A DNA stretch of 64,000 nucleotides from Cladocopium goreaui (taxonomy: Eukaryota; Sar; Dinophyceae; Suessiales; Symbiodiniaceae): assembly GCA_947184155.2 (NCBI GenBank), contig CAMXCT020006568.1, forward strand, positions 62,001 through 126,000, written 5' to 3'. Of the stretch, positions 32,281 through 43,164 are shown piece by piece. Under the pieces are notes generated by a model that did not search any database, was not told the DNA's origin, and saw nothing but the letters and a program-made list of their open reading frames with translations. Position numbers and translations under genes: made by a program. Position 1 is the stretch's first letter; the number at the start of each line of letters is the position of its first letter.

Positions 32281-33300
32281 TCATTCTACTATCTTTTCAG
32301 AGAGTTTCTTCTCCTTCCAAGCTTTCACTTCGCCAAAGCACTTGCCCTTCTCAAACATCTTCTTCATCTCCTGTGCCATCTTCTTAGGCTCTTCAAATCC
32401 TTGAGGTGACACCACCTGGATCAGCTGCCTGCCATTCTTGATCCTCAGAGCACATGACTTCAGCTTCTTGTAAGGCATCACGAAGAGCTCCTCAGTGGGC
32501 CTGAAATCATCTGGAAACTTCTCATGCTTCTTCTTGCCATGGTTCTTGGAGGCCGGCTTTTTCAGCAAGGCTGCAGCAAGTCTCTTAAGCTCTTTCTTCT
32601 TTCCAACCTCTTCTCTCAGCTGAGCCTTCCTGGGAGGCACTGGCTGAGACTTCTTGGCTGAAGCCAGCAACTGATCTTCCCCAGGCTCCTCTTGAGTGGG
32701 TGGGATCTCAAACTCTTGGAGCCAACCTGGAGATCCAGCAGAGGCAGGGCTAGCTGCCTTGGCATTTGGCTTCCTCTTTTTTGGTGTAGTGGGAGACTCA
32801 GGTTCAACTTCCTGCTTTGTTTCCTCCTGCTTCTGGGACACCAACTTTTTGATCGCCTCCAGCTTCTCCACCTCGACAGAAGTCAGGTTCTTGGATGCCT
32901 CTGCAAATTTTCCCTTGTCTCTGCTGATCCTTCTGGCATGGTTGCACACAACCAGCATGCCATCTGCCAGGGATTTGGCCACATGTCCTTGCTCTGACAC
33001 TGGCCATTTCTCCTTTATCCCAGGAAACTGCTGCAGCACCTGGGTGAAGCAAGTCTTCAAGGTCGAGTATTTGAATTCCAAACTTGGGCTCACCTTGTGA
33101 AACTCTTCCAAGAGGTACAGAAGATCTGCCAAAGCAGTTCCCTTCACAGCATGTGAGGCCTCTGTCTTCATGTACTTCCCCAAAGCAAATGCACCTGCTT
33201 CTCCCACCTTCTTGACATGGCTCAGGCAAATATCTAGCAAGTGCTCCTCATCTATCTCTGGCACTGGGGTTCTCCTAGGTCCATCCCTTTTCTTGGACAT
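32281..33300 (-). CDS. Unassigned 339-codon ORF of the TIR transposon
   Basis: I choose the ATG at 33300 (MSKKRDGPRRTPVPEIDEEH) over the upstream ATG at 33321. The first 130 residues look folded (LLDICLSHVKKVGEAGAFAL ... LKTCFTQVLQQFPGIKEKW ... HVAKSLADGMLVVCNHARR). Then come a Lys-rich linker with PTTPKKRKPNAK (a likely nuclear localisation signal) and a second basic region (KKKELKRLAAALLKKPASKN, FRPTEELFVMPYKKL). It is fully open, the best preserved frame of the element. Possibly an accessory DNA-binding protein of the transposon. Confidence 0.65.
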   Translation of the reverse strand: MSKKRDGPRRTPVPEIDEEHLLDICLSHVKKVGEAGAFALGKYMKTEASHAVKGTALADLLYLLEEFHKVSPSLEFKYSTLKTCFTQVLQQFPGIKEKWPVSEQGHVAKSLADGMLVVCNHARRISRDKGKFAEASKNLTSVEVEKLEAIKKLVSQKQEETKQEVEPESPTTPKKRKPNAKAASPASAGSPGWLQEFEIPPTQEEPGEDQLLASAKKSQPVPPRKAQLREEVGKKKELKRLAAALLKKPASKNHGKKKHEKFPDDFRPTEELFVMPYKKLKSCALRIKNGRQLIQVVSPQGFEEPKKMAQEMKKMFEKGKCFGEVKAWKEKKLSEKIVE

Positions 33301-33339
33301 GGTGAAAATGCCTGCAGGCAAGAATGTATATCATGTGCA

Positions 33340-33560
33340 GCTCTTGAAGGACTATCCAGCCCAAATGTGTTGGGGCTATCCAGTCCAAAAGTGTTTAAGC
33401 TATGTGCAGCTCTTGAGGGTCTATCCAGCCCAAAACTCTTGGGGCTATACAGCCCAAAAGTGTTTGGGCTATCCAGCCCAACAGTGTTTGGGCTATCCAG
33501 CCCACATGTGTTGAGGCTACCCAGCCCAAAAGTGTTTGGGCTATCCAGATCAAAAAGTCT
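33340..33560. repeat. Hairpin array 6, upstream of the 33300 ATG
   Basis: Eight copies of gtttgggctatccagcccaa and variants, some with ctatac in the loop. It lies between the right TIR and the first ATG, that is in the likely 5' leader/promoter region. Confidence 0.9.
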
Positions 33561-33599
33561 AGCCCCATGCTGAGACCTTCAAAGGCTTTGACATATCCA

Positions 33600-33804
33600 A
33601 ATTAGGTTTCAAATTTCAATTGAATTTTCAATCGAATTTTCAATCGTTTTTCAATCGTTTTTCAATCGAAAATGTTGTTTTTCAAGTCAGAGGCAAAAAA
33701 CCTTCCACTTGAAAAATAGCTTCAATTTTCAAGTTTCAATCGCCACTTGAAAAGTTCTAATTTCAATCGTTCACTTGAAATTGTTCAATCGCGGATGCTC
33801 TGGG
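33600..33804 (-). repeat. Right terminal inverted repeat
   Basis: Mirror of the left end: tcaattttcaagtttcaatcgccacttgaaaagtt ... GGATGCTCTGGG. Includes tandem caatcgtttttcaatcg motifs at 33630-33670. Confidence 0.8.
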
Positions 33805-33949
33805 TTTGCTGACCTTTGGAAGCCCATGTGGACAAAACACAAAGATGCTCCACCTAAATGATGGGATCAGTTTGTCCAGCAGTTGCCAGCGGTCGCAGGA
33901 GCCACTGATCAAATGCCATGGCCGCCCATGCAGGTAGTAGATGAGTGGA

Positions 33950-34760
33950 AAGCTGCAGCAAAGGCAAAGAGATCCCGCACTGCCACAGGCCCTGATCGTT
34001 AGTCTCTCATATCGATGCGTTTGATGTGGATGAGCAACCTTGGCCCCAGTCTGCACCTGTTGGACACATTAATAATGTCGAAAAATGCCTTGATGCAGCT
34101 GCCCCACAGCAGTTTAGGCCCATCACTCTTCTCACAATGCCGTACCGGGTTGGGGATTGAAGCAGCTGCCCGGTTTTCTTCACTGACTTGACAAAAGCCT
34201 TCAACAATTTCCCCAGGCCAGTAGTGTATGCGTGTGCGTTGCAGTATGGTTTGCCTGTATAATTTGTTAGGGCATGGCACCACGCTCTCTCAAGAGTCCA
34301 GAGACATTTTGTCTTTGTTGTCGCAGGTGCAGTGTCCGGCCTAGTCTGGCAGCAATGGGTACCCCGAAGGGGATCCGCTCAGTGTCGTTGCTATGGTGCT
34401 GGTTAACTTGGCCATGCATCCAAGTGTTGCCAATGTTAGCCCACTTTCTCAAGTAATGAGTAATGACATTTTTTAACAGCTGGGAAGGACTTAGCCATGA
34501 AGTCAGCTCGACTTGTCGCACACTTGCAGGCATGGAAGACTTCGCAGTTTCCATTGACTTGCAGCTGGACCAGAAGAAAACGATGTTTTGGGCCAACAAT
34601 GCAGAAGACCGGAAAACATTGCGCCAGTTGGACACGCACGCAATCCTGCATGGCTCTGATTTGGGTGGCTCTGATTTGGGTGGCCATCTTAACTACTCCA
34701 GAAGGATGACCAACTACAGCTCCAGAGCAAGAATTGAGAAGAATGCAGCATTTTAGGGCG
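33950..34760 (+). pseudogene. LINE reverse transcriptase, decayed
   Basis: Translated fragments include RPITLLTMPYR (RT entry motif, about 34115), FTDLTKAFNNFPRPVV (motif A with catalytic Asp, about 34180), PKGIRSVSLL (motif B, about 34360) and FFNSWEGLSHEVSSTCRT (34470-34520). The last aligns with the motif C region, where an intact enzyme would have Asp-Asp or Asp-Asn, so the active site is lost. The following block, FAVSIDLQLDQKKTMFWANN, is typical. Frameshifts and stops are frequent. Confidence 0.75.
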
Positions 34761-35409
34761 CCCTCATGCGTAGTGCTGCGCCCATTGAGCAGAAACTACG
34801 TGCAATTGCCACAGTTGCATGTCCAAGAGCATTACATGGCATTTCAGGTGTTGCATTGGCAGGTGAACACTTTGGCCGTTTGAGGGCACATGCCATGGCA
34901 TGCCTTAGGTGGAATAAAAAGGAGTTTCCAGTGTCATCCAGTTTGGCCTAGGGCCCCCCAAGCTAGACCCTGGTTTTGTTGCTTTGCTCAACATTGTCGT
35001 CACCTTCCGCACTCAGTGTAGTCCAGACATTGCATTCCCAGTTTTGTCTGCCATTGTCAATAGTCCACCTCGTCACTTTGACCCAGGCCCTTGTAGAGTT
35101 TTTGTAGCACGTTTGCATGAGATCCAGTGGCGGTGGGAAGGAATCGGGTATCTGCTAGATCACATTCTATACGAAGGACAGGCAGATCCACACAGGAAAG
35201 ATCCCAAGCAAAGATGGTCCTTTCTGTGGAATTGAAGACAGCTTGAAACAGAGGATTTGGGAATGCCAGGCCTTGGAAGACTTGAGGCAACAAATCCCAC
35301 CTCACATCCGGCAACACCTTGACCACGTGCCTGATTGCACCAGGCTCCATGCTTGGATGGTTGAAGGCTGGACTGATGTCACATGGCGGCAAGCACTTGT
35401 TCAGCCAAG

Positions 35410-36050
35410 GGTTTGTAAACAGTTGGTTCAGCCTCCCCCTCCTGATGATGAAATGCTCCACCTTTTCACTGATGGAGGATGTCTCTCCCCACAAGCCAAG
35501 ATTTAGGTTGGCCAGCTGGGCATTTTGCATTGCCTCGCTGGGCGATGCATGTTATTTGCCAGGTGCAATTGTTAAGTGGCTTCCTTGAGGGGCTAATGAT
35601 TCCAAACCTCCATGCGTGCGGGGATCCGTGCTGCCATCGAAGCAATCCGAGATGCCATTTCTCATCAGCGACAGTTCCTTCTTTGGATAATCAGCATGTA
35701 CACAAATGTGTCAAGAGGTATGCAAGCAAACGCAGTGTCGGTCCAGGGGTTGAGCATAATGACCATGACATTTGCAAAGGGCACCTTGTTCCACCTCGTT
35801 CACCGGGCATCGCACTTGCTGCTTGATGTTGTCAAAGTGGTTTCTCACATGGACATTTCCCAGGTTGAAGGTGAAGTTGATCGATGGGTGGTGCAAGGAA
35901 ATGCCACTGCGGACAGGTTAGCTTCCTAAGTGTTTCTGCAGGTTCCTCCTGCACATGTTCAAAAGGCACTGGACAATGCATTTGCTGCCTGGTGTCTACG
36001 GAAGGAGGTATGTGAACATTTGCAGAAGTTTGTCGTAGCCATGGGACAGC
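35410..36050 (+). pseudogene. LINE RNase H domain, decayed
   Basis: MLHLFTDGGCLSP (about 35452-35490) is an RNase H motif-1 block with its Asp. Later frames give IRAAIEAIRDAISHQRQ (helix) and VVKVVSHMDISQVEGEVDRW then VVQGNATADRLAS (35835-35929), matching the H...D and GN..AD ends of RNase HI. It sits C-terminal to the RT, as in RNase H-bearing LINE clades. Confidence 0.7.
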
Positions 36051-36061
36051 GGGGGAAACAG

Positions 36062-36568
36062 CGTGGGAGCACCACAATGGAAACAGCGTGGGCAGAGTCG
36101 AACCCAGCACATTGCAACGAAAGACGCAGAGGAAAAACACGAAGAGGAGAGACAAAACATGGGTTTTGCGTAAGCCGGGGTTTGAGTTGAAACTGAATCA
36201 TGTTTCGAAACTAAGGTTGAAACGAAAAATGATAAGCACGACGCGGAGAGGGGGGGAGGAGGAGGGGGGGGGGAGGGGGGGGGGAGGGGGGGGTGGGTTC
36301 AAGTTAGACGGGGCAAAAATCCGCGCCAGGGGGAAAGTCTAGACAGAGACTGAAGATTAAACAAACAGTACAACTACGAACAAGCAAGATCCACAAGACA
36401 CGCCGGCAGGCCGGCGGATTCACTTAAATTGTTACTATTTCTGCTCAATGTGAAATATGATGAAAAAACTCTGATAGTTTGCAGAAGTCCATTCCTATAG
36501 CAGTTGGAAATTTTACTCATAGTTTGTATAAATAGACTTTATAATTTTGCAGCCCTCTCTGGTCTCTC
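36062..36568. repeat. Flanking block shared with copy 2
   Basis: Matches 13761-13950 and 14195-14480. Between the two matching parts (36245-36300) is an almost pure G/A run in place of the AT-rich tract seen in copy 2. Confidence 0.9.
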
Positions 36569-39003
36569 CTACCTTTCTACACTGGTTAAGAACGGGCCCA
36601 GTTCAAGAACTCCAACCATCCCCAAGTTATTTTGCAATACCCTCCTTATAAAACAATCAATCAATGAGTTTTGAAATGTGTTGAACATTTCCAGGAGCCG
36701 CGAGGTCGCAAGACGCGGCCGCCCAGCTCTAGCGCTTCGCCGGCCGCGCCCAAGCCGAAGCCGCCGGCGCCGTCGCCGGTGAAGGCGGGGAAGGTCGCGA
36801 AGACGGCGCCGGTGAAGACGCTTGGAGCATGGTGGACGTTGGGTGTCTTTGAAAGTGGTGGAAATGAACATAATCCACTTTGATAGTACCCCATTTTAAT
36901 ATATTTCAATCAAACCCATGTTGGGATCGTATCATGTGCTTGTTTTTTGTTGAAGGGTATCCGGTGTGCCCCTGATGATCCGATTCCAAGGAAAACTATC
37001 ACCAAGAAGACGCAGAAAAAGGTCAGCTCAAATTCTTCAACGTTCCTTGGCGCGTGATGATGGTTTTGTTGGTACGCGTAGATTCCAACCGGCTGGGGTG
37101 TGGCCCTTTAGCCATCCAACGGGTATAAACCACTCCACCCCACTTCTTTTTTCTCTTCACGTCTCGGGTTGAAGGACTAGTACTCAGCTGTTCAGCTGGT
37201 TTCAATGAGAGGTTTCAGGAAGGGCTAATACCATGCAATACCCTGGTGCAAACTGTACGGTTGCTTGAGATATCATCCAGTTGCATCAAACAGACCGTTG
37301 CGAGATGACAAACAGTGTTGGTTCCTTCATGTTTTGGAAGTGTTAAGTGGGATGGAACATGTTCTGATATGCAAGCATGCTCCTTAGCAAGATGAGGCTG
37401 CAGATGGTGTGTAAAGTTATAGACTGTAGAATTAGACTCAAAATACAGCATATCAAACACAACCAATGTTTGGGTTCATCAAGTCAGGTTGACTCGCTGT
37501 CATCTAGATGTAAGCTGTTTAATTAGACTAGACATATAATCATATAGTTTTACATATCATTTCATTATCACCGCATCATACTCACATCATAATCCCATAT
37601 AACCCCATTGAAATTCCATGATTATCACCTTACCCTTTGGTAAACTAACATAGCTATGTACATCCCCATGAAATTCGTAGGTAAATCGTTTGTCACAAAC
37701 TGGGCAAAAAAGACTGTTCGCAAATTGTTAACCGGAGCCCGGGGTATATCCGCATCATGTTTATGATTGTTTATTCGTGATATAAACTCTGGGTTATTAA
37801 CAAAGTTTTTAACCATCATTGTGATTATGAAATTGATGTTAAACTATACTAATTATGTTTCATCATAGTACACCAATGGATGAGTATTAACTAACTATAG
37901 ATAATTAACAATGATTATGTTTTAACACAACATAAATAAACATCAATGCACTGTGCTTCATGGTTTTGTCCATGAATTATTGTTAGCTAAACATGGATTC
38001 TTCGCGATGATTAACAAAGATCACCGAAACCAAACCGCAGGTCCCCAGTGCCGGTGCCGGCAGTGCCGGCGGTGCCGGCGCCGGCTGTGGCGAAGGGCAC
38101 GAAGAAGACGACCAAAGAGGCGAAGGTCACAGAGAGCAAGGCTGGAATGGGAGAAGGCTGGGAAATGATGGAAACATATAGGGAAATTGACATTTACCCG
38201 TTGGTAAACTAACGGTTTGCTATTGGAAAATAAAAACCAACTATATATTAATTGTAAGCCAGCTAACCATGGAAAATGAATATTCAAAATGATGAAACAA
38301 TGGGGCCTTCAAGCATCAAAACAATTATCAACATGATTTGGTGGGGATTGTTTTTGGCTATGTTTCATGTGTCTGAAAATGGTGGATGCCACACACATGT
38401 TGGTTACAGTGGGGAAGCTGATGAGCGATCAGATTTTTGGGTACCGCATGTTCAGCTGGCAGGGATGAACACCAGGATAGCAGGGTTTTGACCCGTAATC
38501 ATATGTGAATGTAGCAACCCCAAAAGGATAGACCAGGAATTTGGAAACGGATTTGTCAAATGTTTTGGGATTGCTACAATATTGAATAGTAATATCGATG
38601 CGGATGCGATATATGTAAATTGGTAATCGGACTCTGTCATCTCTAGCATACATGGTTCTAGATCATATATCTAAAATCCAATTTGGCAGATATGATATGA
38701 ATGTGAAATGGATCCGTCTTCCCCGTTGGTGCAGGAGAAGGGCAAGACTCCCAGTAGTGTCAACAAGGAGCCTGGACTGTCCAGAGTTGGACATACTTTT
38801 TTTGGGTTCTGTACCAGTCCGCACAAGGCGGTTGCGGAAGTTTCAAGGATAGGACACTATAGGAGAGGTGAGTTGTTGTGATGCATGGATGGCAGAGCGA
38901 ATCCACTGATGGACGGAAAGGTGGTTGGAGTTGTGTTTTTTGGAGTGGTTGCAATGGGTGCTGTGTGGTGTAGCGCAGTTGTAGTTGTAATTGTAGTGTA
39001 GTA
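36569..39003. repeat. Segmental repeat, copy 3
   Basis: Follows copies 1 and 2 throughout, with a 12-base in-frame deletion in the first GC-rich island (near 36739) and several single-base changes. Its GTAGT tract is cut short at about 39003, where a fragment of LINE RT sequence takes over. Confidence 0.92.
36695..36883 (+). CDS. Lys/Pro/Ala-rich exon-like island (copy 3, four residues shorter)
   Basis: Same island as in copies 1 and 2; SPPPKKATPKPKPP becomes SPAAPKPKPP. The indel keeps the frame. Acceptor-like ttccag precedes it as before. Confidence 0.4.
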   Translation, partial: EPRGRKTRPPSSSASPAAPKPKPPAPSPVKAGKVAKTAPVKTLGAWWTLGVFESGGNEHNPL

Positions 39004-39103
39004 GATGAGTGGAAAGCTGCAGCAAAGGCAAAGAGATCCCGCACTGCCACAGGCCCTGATCGTTAGTCTCTCATATCGATGCGTTTGATGTGGATGAGCA
39101 ACC
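39001..39103 (+). repeat. Duplicated LINE RT fragment
   Basis: gtagatgagtggaaagctgcag ... gatgtggatgagcaacc is identical or nearly so to 33938-34034 inside the LINE right half. The LINE text therefore appears on both sides of copy 3, in the same orientation. Confidence 0.9.
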
Positions 39104-39354
39104 GAGAGGATCCAACGCTGCGCTAAGGACACATGGTTCAACATACCACATCTATTTGGCCAAAACGCTCTCTCATTTTGAAAACGCTGTCGTTGGGATC
39201 GACAGAAGGTCACATTTCTGAGAACATGCACACATGTCCAGTGTCAACCTATCTTTTTCCATGCTGCTCCATGCTTCTTATGCTGAATTCCTTAAACAAT
39301 GCTTTGTCACCAACTGCACATACATCTCAAGAGGACTGATGCCTGAAAAGGGCC
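39104..39354. other. Unassigned stretch before the satellite
   Basis: No gene or repeat recognised. Short open frames on both strands without domain features. Confidence 0.4.
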
Positions 39355-41075
39355 TGAAGGTATCATTTATGAGTGTCGATGACGGGGATCTGCAACCGAC
39401 ACCTTCCCATGAAGGCCGGAAGCATTGTTAGGGTTCAACTGACGATCCTTGTGGATGACGGGGTGCTGCACCCGACACCCTTGCCATGGAGATCGAAGGC
39501 GTTGTTAGGGTTTAACTAACGATCCTGGAATGACGGGGTTCTGCAACCGACACCCTTCCATGGAGATCGAAGACGTTATTAGGGCTTAGCATGAGGGCCC
39601 ATCGAAGAGCTTTGTTCACATCGATGACGGGGTTCTACAATCGACACATCACCATTGAACTTGGAAATATGTTTTGCCACTGTGGAAGATCAAGGAATGT
39701 GCTGAACCTTGCACATACCAAACCTTCAACTTGAACCATTTTTGAACAAAAGCCTACACAAGTACCTTGCAAGATATCATCTTTGAAGGTATCGTGTATG
39801 AGCGTCGATGACGGGGATCTGCAACCGACACCTTCCCCGTGAAAGCCGGAAGCATTGTTAGGGTTCAACTGACGATCCTTGTGGATGACGGGGTTCTGCA
39901 ACCGACACCCTTCCATGGAGATCGAAGACGTTGTTAGGGCTTAGCATGAGGGCCCATCGAAGAGCTTTGTTCACATCGATGACGGGGTTCTACAATCGAC
40001 ACATCACCACTGAAGTTAGAAATATGTTTTCCCACTGTGGAAGATCAAGGAATGTGCTGAACCTTGCACATACCAAACCTCCAACTTGTACCATTTTTGA
40101 ACAAAAGCCTACACAAGTAACTTGCAAGATATCATCTTTGAAGGTATCGTGTATGAGTGTCGATGACGGGGATCTGCAACCGACACCTTCCCATGAAGGC
40201 CGGAAGCATTGTTAGGGTTCAACTGACGATCCTTGTGGATGACGGGGATCTGCAACCGACACCTTCCCATGAAGGCCGGAAGCATTGTTAGGGTTCAACT
40301 GACGATCCTGGAATGACGGGGATCTGCAACCGACACCTTCCCCATGAAAGCCGGAAGCATTGTTAGGGTTCAACTGACGATCCTGGAATGACGGGGTTCT
40401 GCAACCGACACCCTTCCATGGAGATCGAAGACGTTGTTAGGGTTTGGCATGAGGGCCCATCGAAGAGCTTTGTTCACATCGATGACGGGGTTCTACAATC
40501 GACACATCACCATTGAACTTGGAAATATGTTTTGCCACTGTGGAAGATCAAGGAATGTGCTGAACCTTGCACATACCAAACCTTCAACTTGAACAATTTT
40601 TGAACAAAAGCCTACACAAGTACCTTGCAAGATATCATCTTTGAAGGTATTGTGTAGAGCGTCGATGACGGGGATCTGCAACCGACACCTTCCCCATGAA
40701 AGCCGGAAGCATTGTTAGGGTTCAACTGACGATCCTTGTGGATGACGGGGTTCTGCAACCGACACCCTTCCATGGAGATCGAAGACGTTGTTAGGGTTTG
40801 GCATGAGGGCCCATCGAAGAGCTTTGTTCACATCGATGACGGGGTTCTACAATCGACACATCACCATTGAACTTGGAAATATGTTGTGCCATTGTGGAAG
40901 ATCAAGGAATGTGCTGAACCTTGCACATACAATGTGCTGGTGATAGGGATTTGCAACCGACACCTTCCCATGAAGGCCAGAAGCCTTGTTAAGGTTTAAC
41001 TGACAGTCGATGACGGGGTTCTGCAACAGACACCTCCCCGTGAAGGCCGGAAGCATTGTTAGGGTTTAACGTCAG
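39355..41075. repeat. Higher-order satellite: 355-bp module plus 73-75-bp units
   Basis: The landmark gatgacggggatctgcaacc following gag(t/c)gt occurs at 39378, 39807, 40162 and 40664. Spacings are 429, 355 and 502 bases. The differences are multiples of about 74, the length of the inner unit gatgacggggatctgcaacc...ttagggttcaactgacgatcc. So a 355-base module alternates with a variable number of short units. Confidence 0.92.
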
Positions 41076-42453
41076 GACATATCCAAGAGATATAGCGCGC
41101 GTTCATGAATGGTTTCTAGCACCATCATGAATTTGAATGGTGATGTGAATTCTTAGCAAATGCGTGGTTTGTCACCGCGCATGCACAGAGGAAAGCATTT
41201 TTTTCTGTTGCAAGTTTGCGCACTGCTCCCAGGCTTTGGGTATACAAAGGCTCCGCTACCAAAGTCATGCAGAGTGCTCATGGCCCGCCCATGCCCACCC
41301 TTGGCACAGGAAACCAGCTTTCCTGAAGCAGCGTGCTGTGCTTGCATGCAGGGGCATGCCTGGAGGCACATTTTTTGCAGCTGCGTGGCAACAGCAACAG
41401 AAAAGCAAGGCCAAAGACAAAAGTCTTGCACAGATATGGCTTATTTATCATATACATATGTCTTCATAAATATTTATCTATGTAAATCTATCTGTCTATC
41501 TATAAATATACATATATTATATATATGAGGTTATGATGGAAAAACCACGACGCATCTTCAAACCCTGTGATGCACATGATAAAAACATGAGGTGGCAACG
41601 GTATTTCAATTTGGATCATTACCATTAACCAAATGATTATGGAGTCCCAAGCCCAACACATAATGCGGGGTAGCCAAAAATCAAACCATGTGGGTTTGAT
41701 GGGTTTCTACTGCTTCCTTGATATGATCAACATTGGGTTTATCTTTGGTAACCCACAATCATGATAGAAATATTGTCACATGTCGGGAATTTACCGAACA
41801 GCCACAGTGGCCGCATGTTCAAACCATTTCATGGAATTATGACCATGTCCCCACCTTGAAGCCTCCAGCGCGCTGATGCAGAAAACCGTTCCCAACAACG
41901 GTGTGGATATGTTGTGTATGCATGATCTACATACATGCGCATATGTAAACATGTATATATGTACATATGTGCACATGTCAGGAGAATATATATATATATA
42001 TGAATATTGTTATGCTTGCGTGTGTATATTTACATATATTTACATATGATATATATATATGTATATATATACAAATAATTGGGGTAACAATGAGACCAAT
42101 TATGTGGATGCCGGTGCAAACCTACTTGCCGGCCGGTTACCGCCGCACATGCAGCGTCAAAATGACACCCTGAAACCATGCAGTGGCAGCTTTCCACTCT
42201 GCCATCACCAAAAAACGAGTTTACATCTTGGTTCGACCAAGGTTTCTAAATCAATACCCTGAACCACCCGCAAAAACACTGCATGATTTACCACATTTTG
42301 TTGATCAGAAAACATGAAGGTTAATCACCACATCCAAAACCAAGTTGGCAACCACCTGTCGCCTTGCTTGGTCATGCCATGGGGCTTCGCCAAAAAAGTT
42401 GACCTCTTGACCAAGCGGGGCAGCTCAGTTTTTTCAACCTCCCACCTGGTTTG
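41076..42453. other. Non-coding stretch with TATA microsatellites, 3' of the second transposase gene
   Basis: 41160-41430 is GC-richer and open on both strands (92 to 122 codons) but shows no domain. 41450-41530 and 41940-42075 are tatata/acatatg-rich. The rest has many accat/ccatgg words, as in the introns further right. Confidence 0.5.
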
Positions 42454-42771
42454 TCAGCCAGTTCTGGCATCCCGCCAACGGAGACTGAGAAACATCAAGT
42501 ATCTTTGATACAGTCTCCGCAAAACTGAAGATGAATGGCACTTTAAAGCAATCTTCTTCAGATACCCCAAAAAAGACTCGTCTGAAAAACAAGTCATTGT
42601 GTTCCGAGGGTTAACCCTGGTTCTCTCAACCAACGCCGCCAAGTGATCCAAAGCATGGTGCTTCGGTCTGAGTTTAAAAAGTTTGATGCCTTTCTGCTCG
42701 CAGCAGGCTGCCAAATGCTGCCACGCACACAAGTGGTTGCGAAAGTAGACCGCAATGTCCTGTTGCAACAA
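42454..42771 (-). CDS. Last exon of the second DDE transposase (catalytic Glu)
   Basis: Reads DIAVYFRNHLCAWQHLAACC, then KLRPKHHALDHLAALVERTR and TMTCFSDESFLGYLKKIALK, ending LSLRWRDARTG and a stop at 42454. The K-H-x-x-x-D-H block followed by D-E-S-F-L-G is the expected position of the third catalytic acid. The stop is probably the true C-terminus. Confidence 0.65.
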   Translation of the reverse strand: MLQQDIAVYFRNHLCAWQHLAACCEQKGIKLFKLRPKHHALDHLAALVERTRVNPRNTMTCFSDESFLGYLKKIALKCHSSSVLRRLYQRYLMFLSLRWRDARTG

Positions 42772-42964
42772 GGGTTCCCTAAGAGAGATTCGGCTGACAG
42801 AACTCTAATGAAATTGGACCGTCAACCCCAGCCAATGCATATGGGTTACCGATACTCATCCACAACTAATTGTATTTTGGGTAAAGGGTACGAACCATCC
42901 AATAAGTCCCATGTTTGTTTGGTGAAAAAAATGAAGATGGACATGAACATCTACCGTTTATGGC

Positions 42965-43095
42965 CACCCAATCGCCTGGGCTTCCTGCTCCAAGCAAATG
43001 ATGCCAGCATGGTCCATCGTCACAATAGCATGGTGAAAGTTCCAGATGCACGTTGAGATCAGATGCAGGACACCGTCCTGAGTAGCCACCCCATG
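42965..43095 (-). CDS. Second DDE transposase, small exon
   Basis: Open stretch GVLHLISTCIWNFHHAIVTM then DHAGIICLEQEAQAIGWP. The same helix-rich segment precedes the last exon in related genes as I recall them; placed here by order and frame only. Confidence 0.45.
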
Positions 43096-43164
43096 GTAGA
43101 AAGGCATCGCACGCACCATACACCAAATTAGATATAGCTTCCCAGAAACTATCAGGGGAAAAAA

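Larger units (their letters stand above)
25293..33804. mobile_element. 8.5-kb TIR DNA transposon nested in the LINE
   Basis: The left end CCCAGAGCATCC (25293-25304) is matched by its reverse complement GGATGCTCTGGG at 33793-33804. Both are followed inward by subterminal arrays of caatcg/acttgaaa motifs in mirror orientation. TTT occurs just outside each end, consistent with a 3-bp target duplication; a 2-bp TT would also fit. The interior carries minus-strand exons for a charged ORF and a DDE transposase, separated by non-coding DNA full of GGGCT-ATCC-AGCCC hairpins. The length and possible 3-bp duplication recall CACTA/EnSpm elements, though the ends are not CACTA. Confidence 0.8.
33805..36061 (+). 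mobile_element. LINE-like element, right half (RT + RNase H)
   Basis: Resumes the LINE interrupted at 25292, starting with LWKPMWTKHKDAPPK-type codons. RT and RNase H motifs follow in order through many frame changes. It ends at about 36061, where the block preceding segmental copy 3 begins (agcgtgggagcaccacaatgg). Confidence 0.8.
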
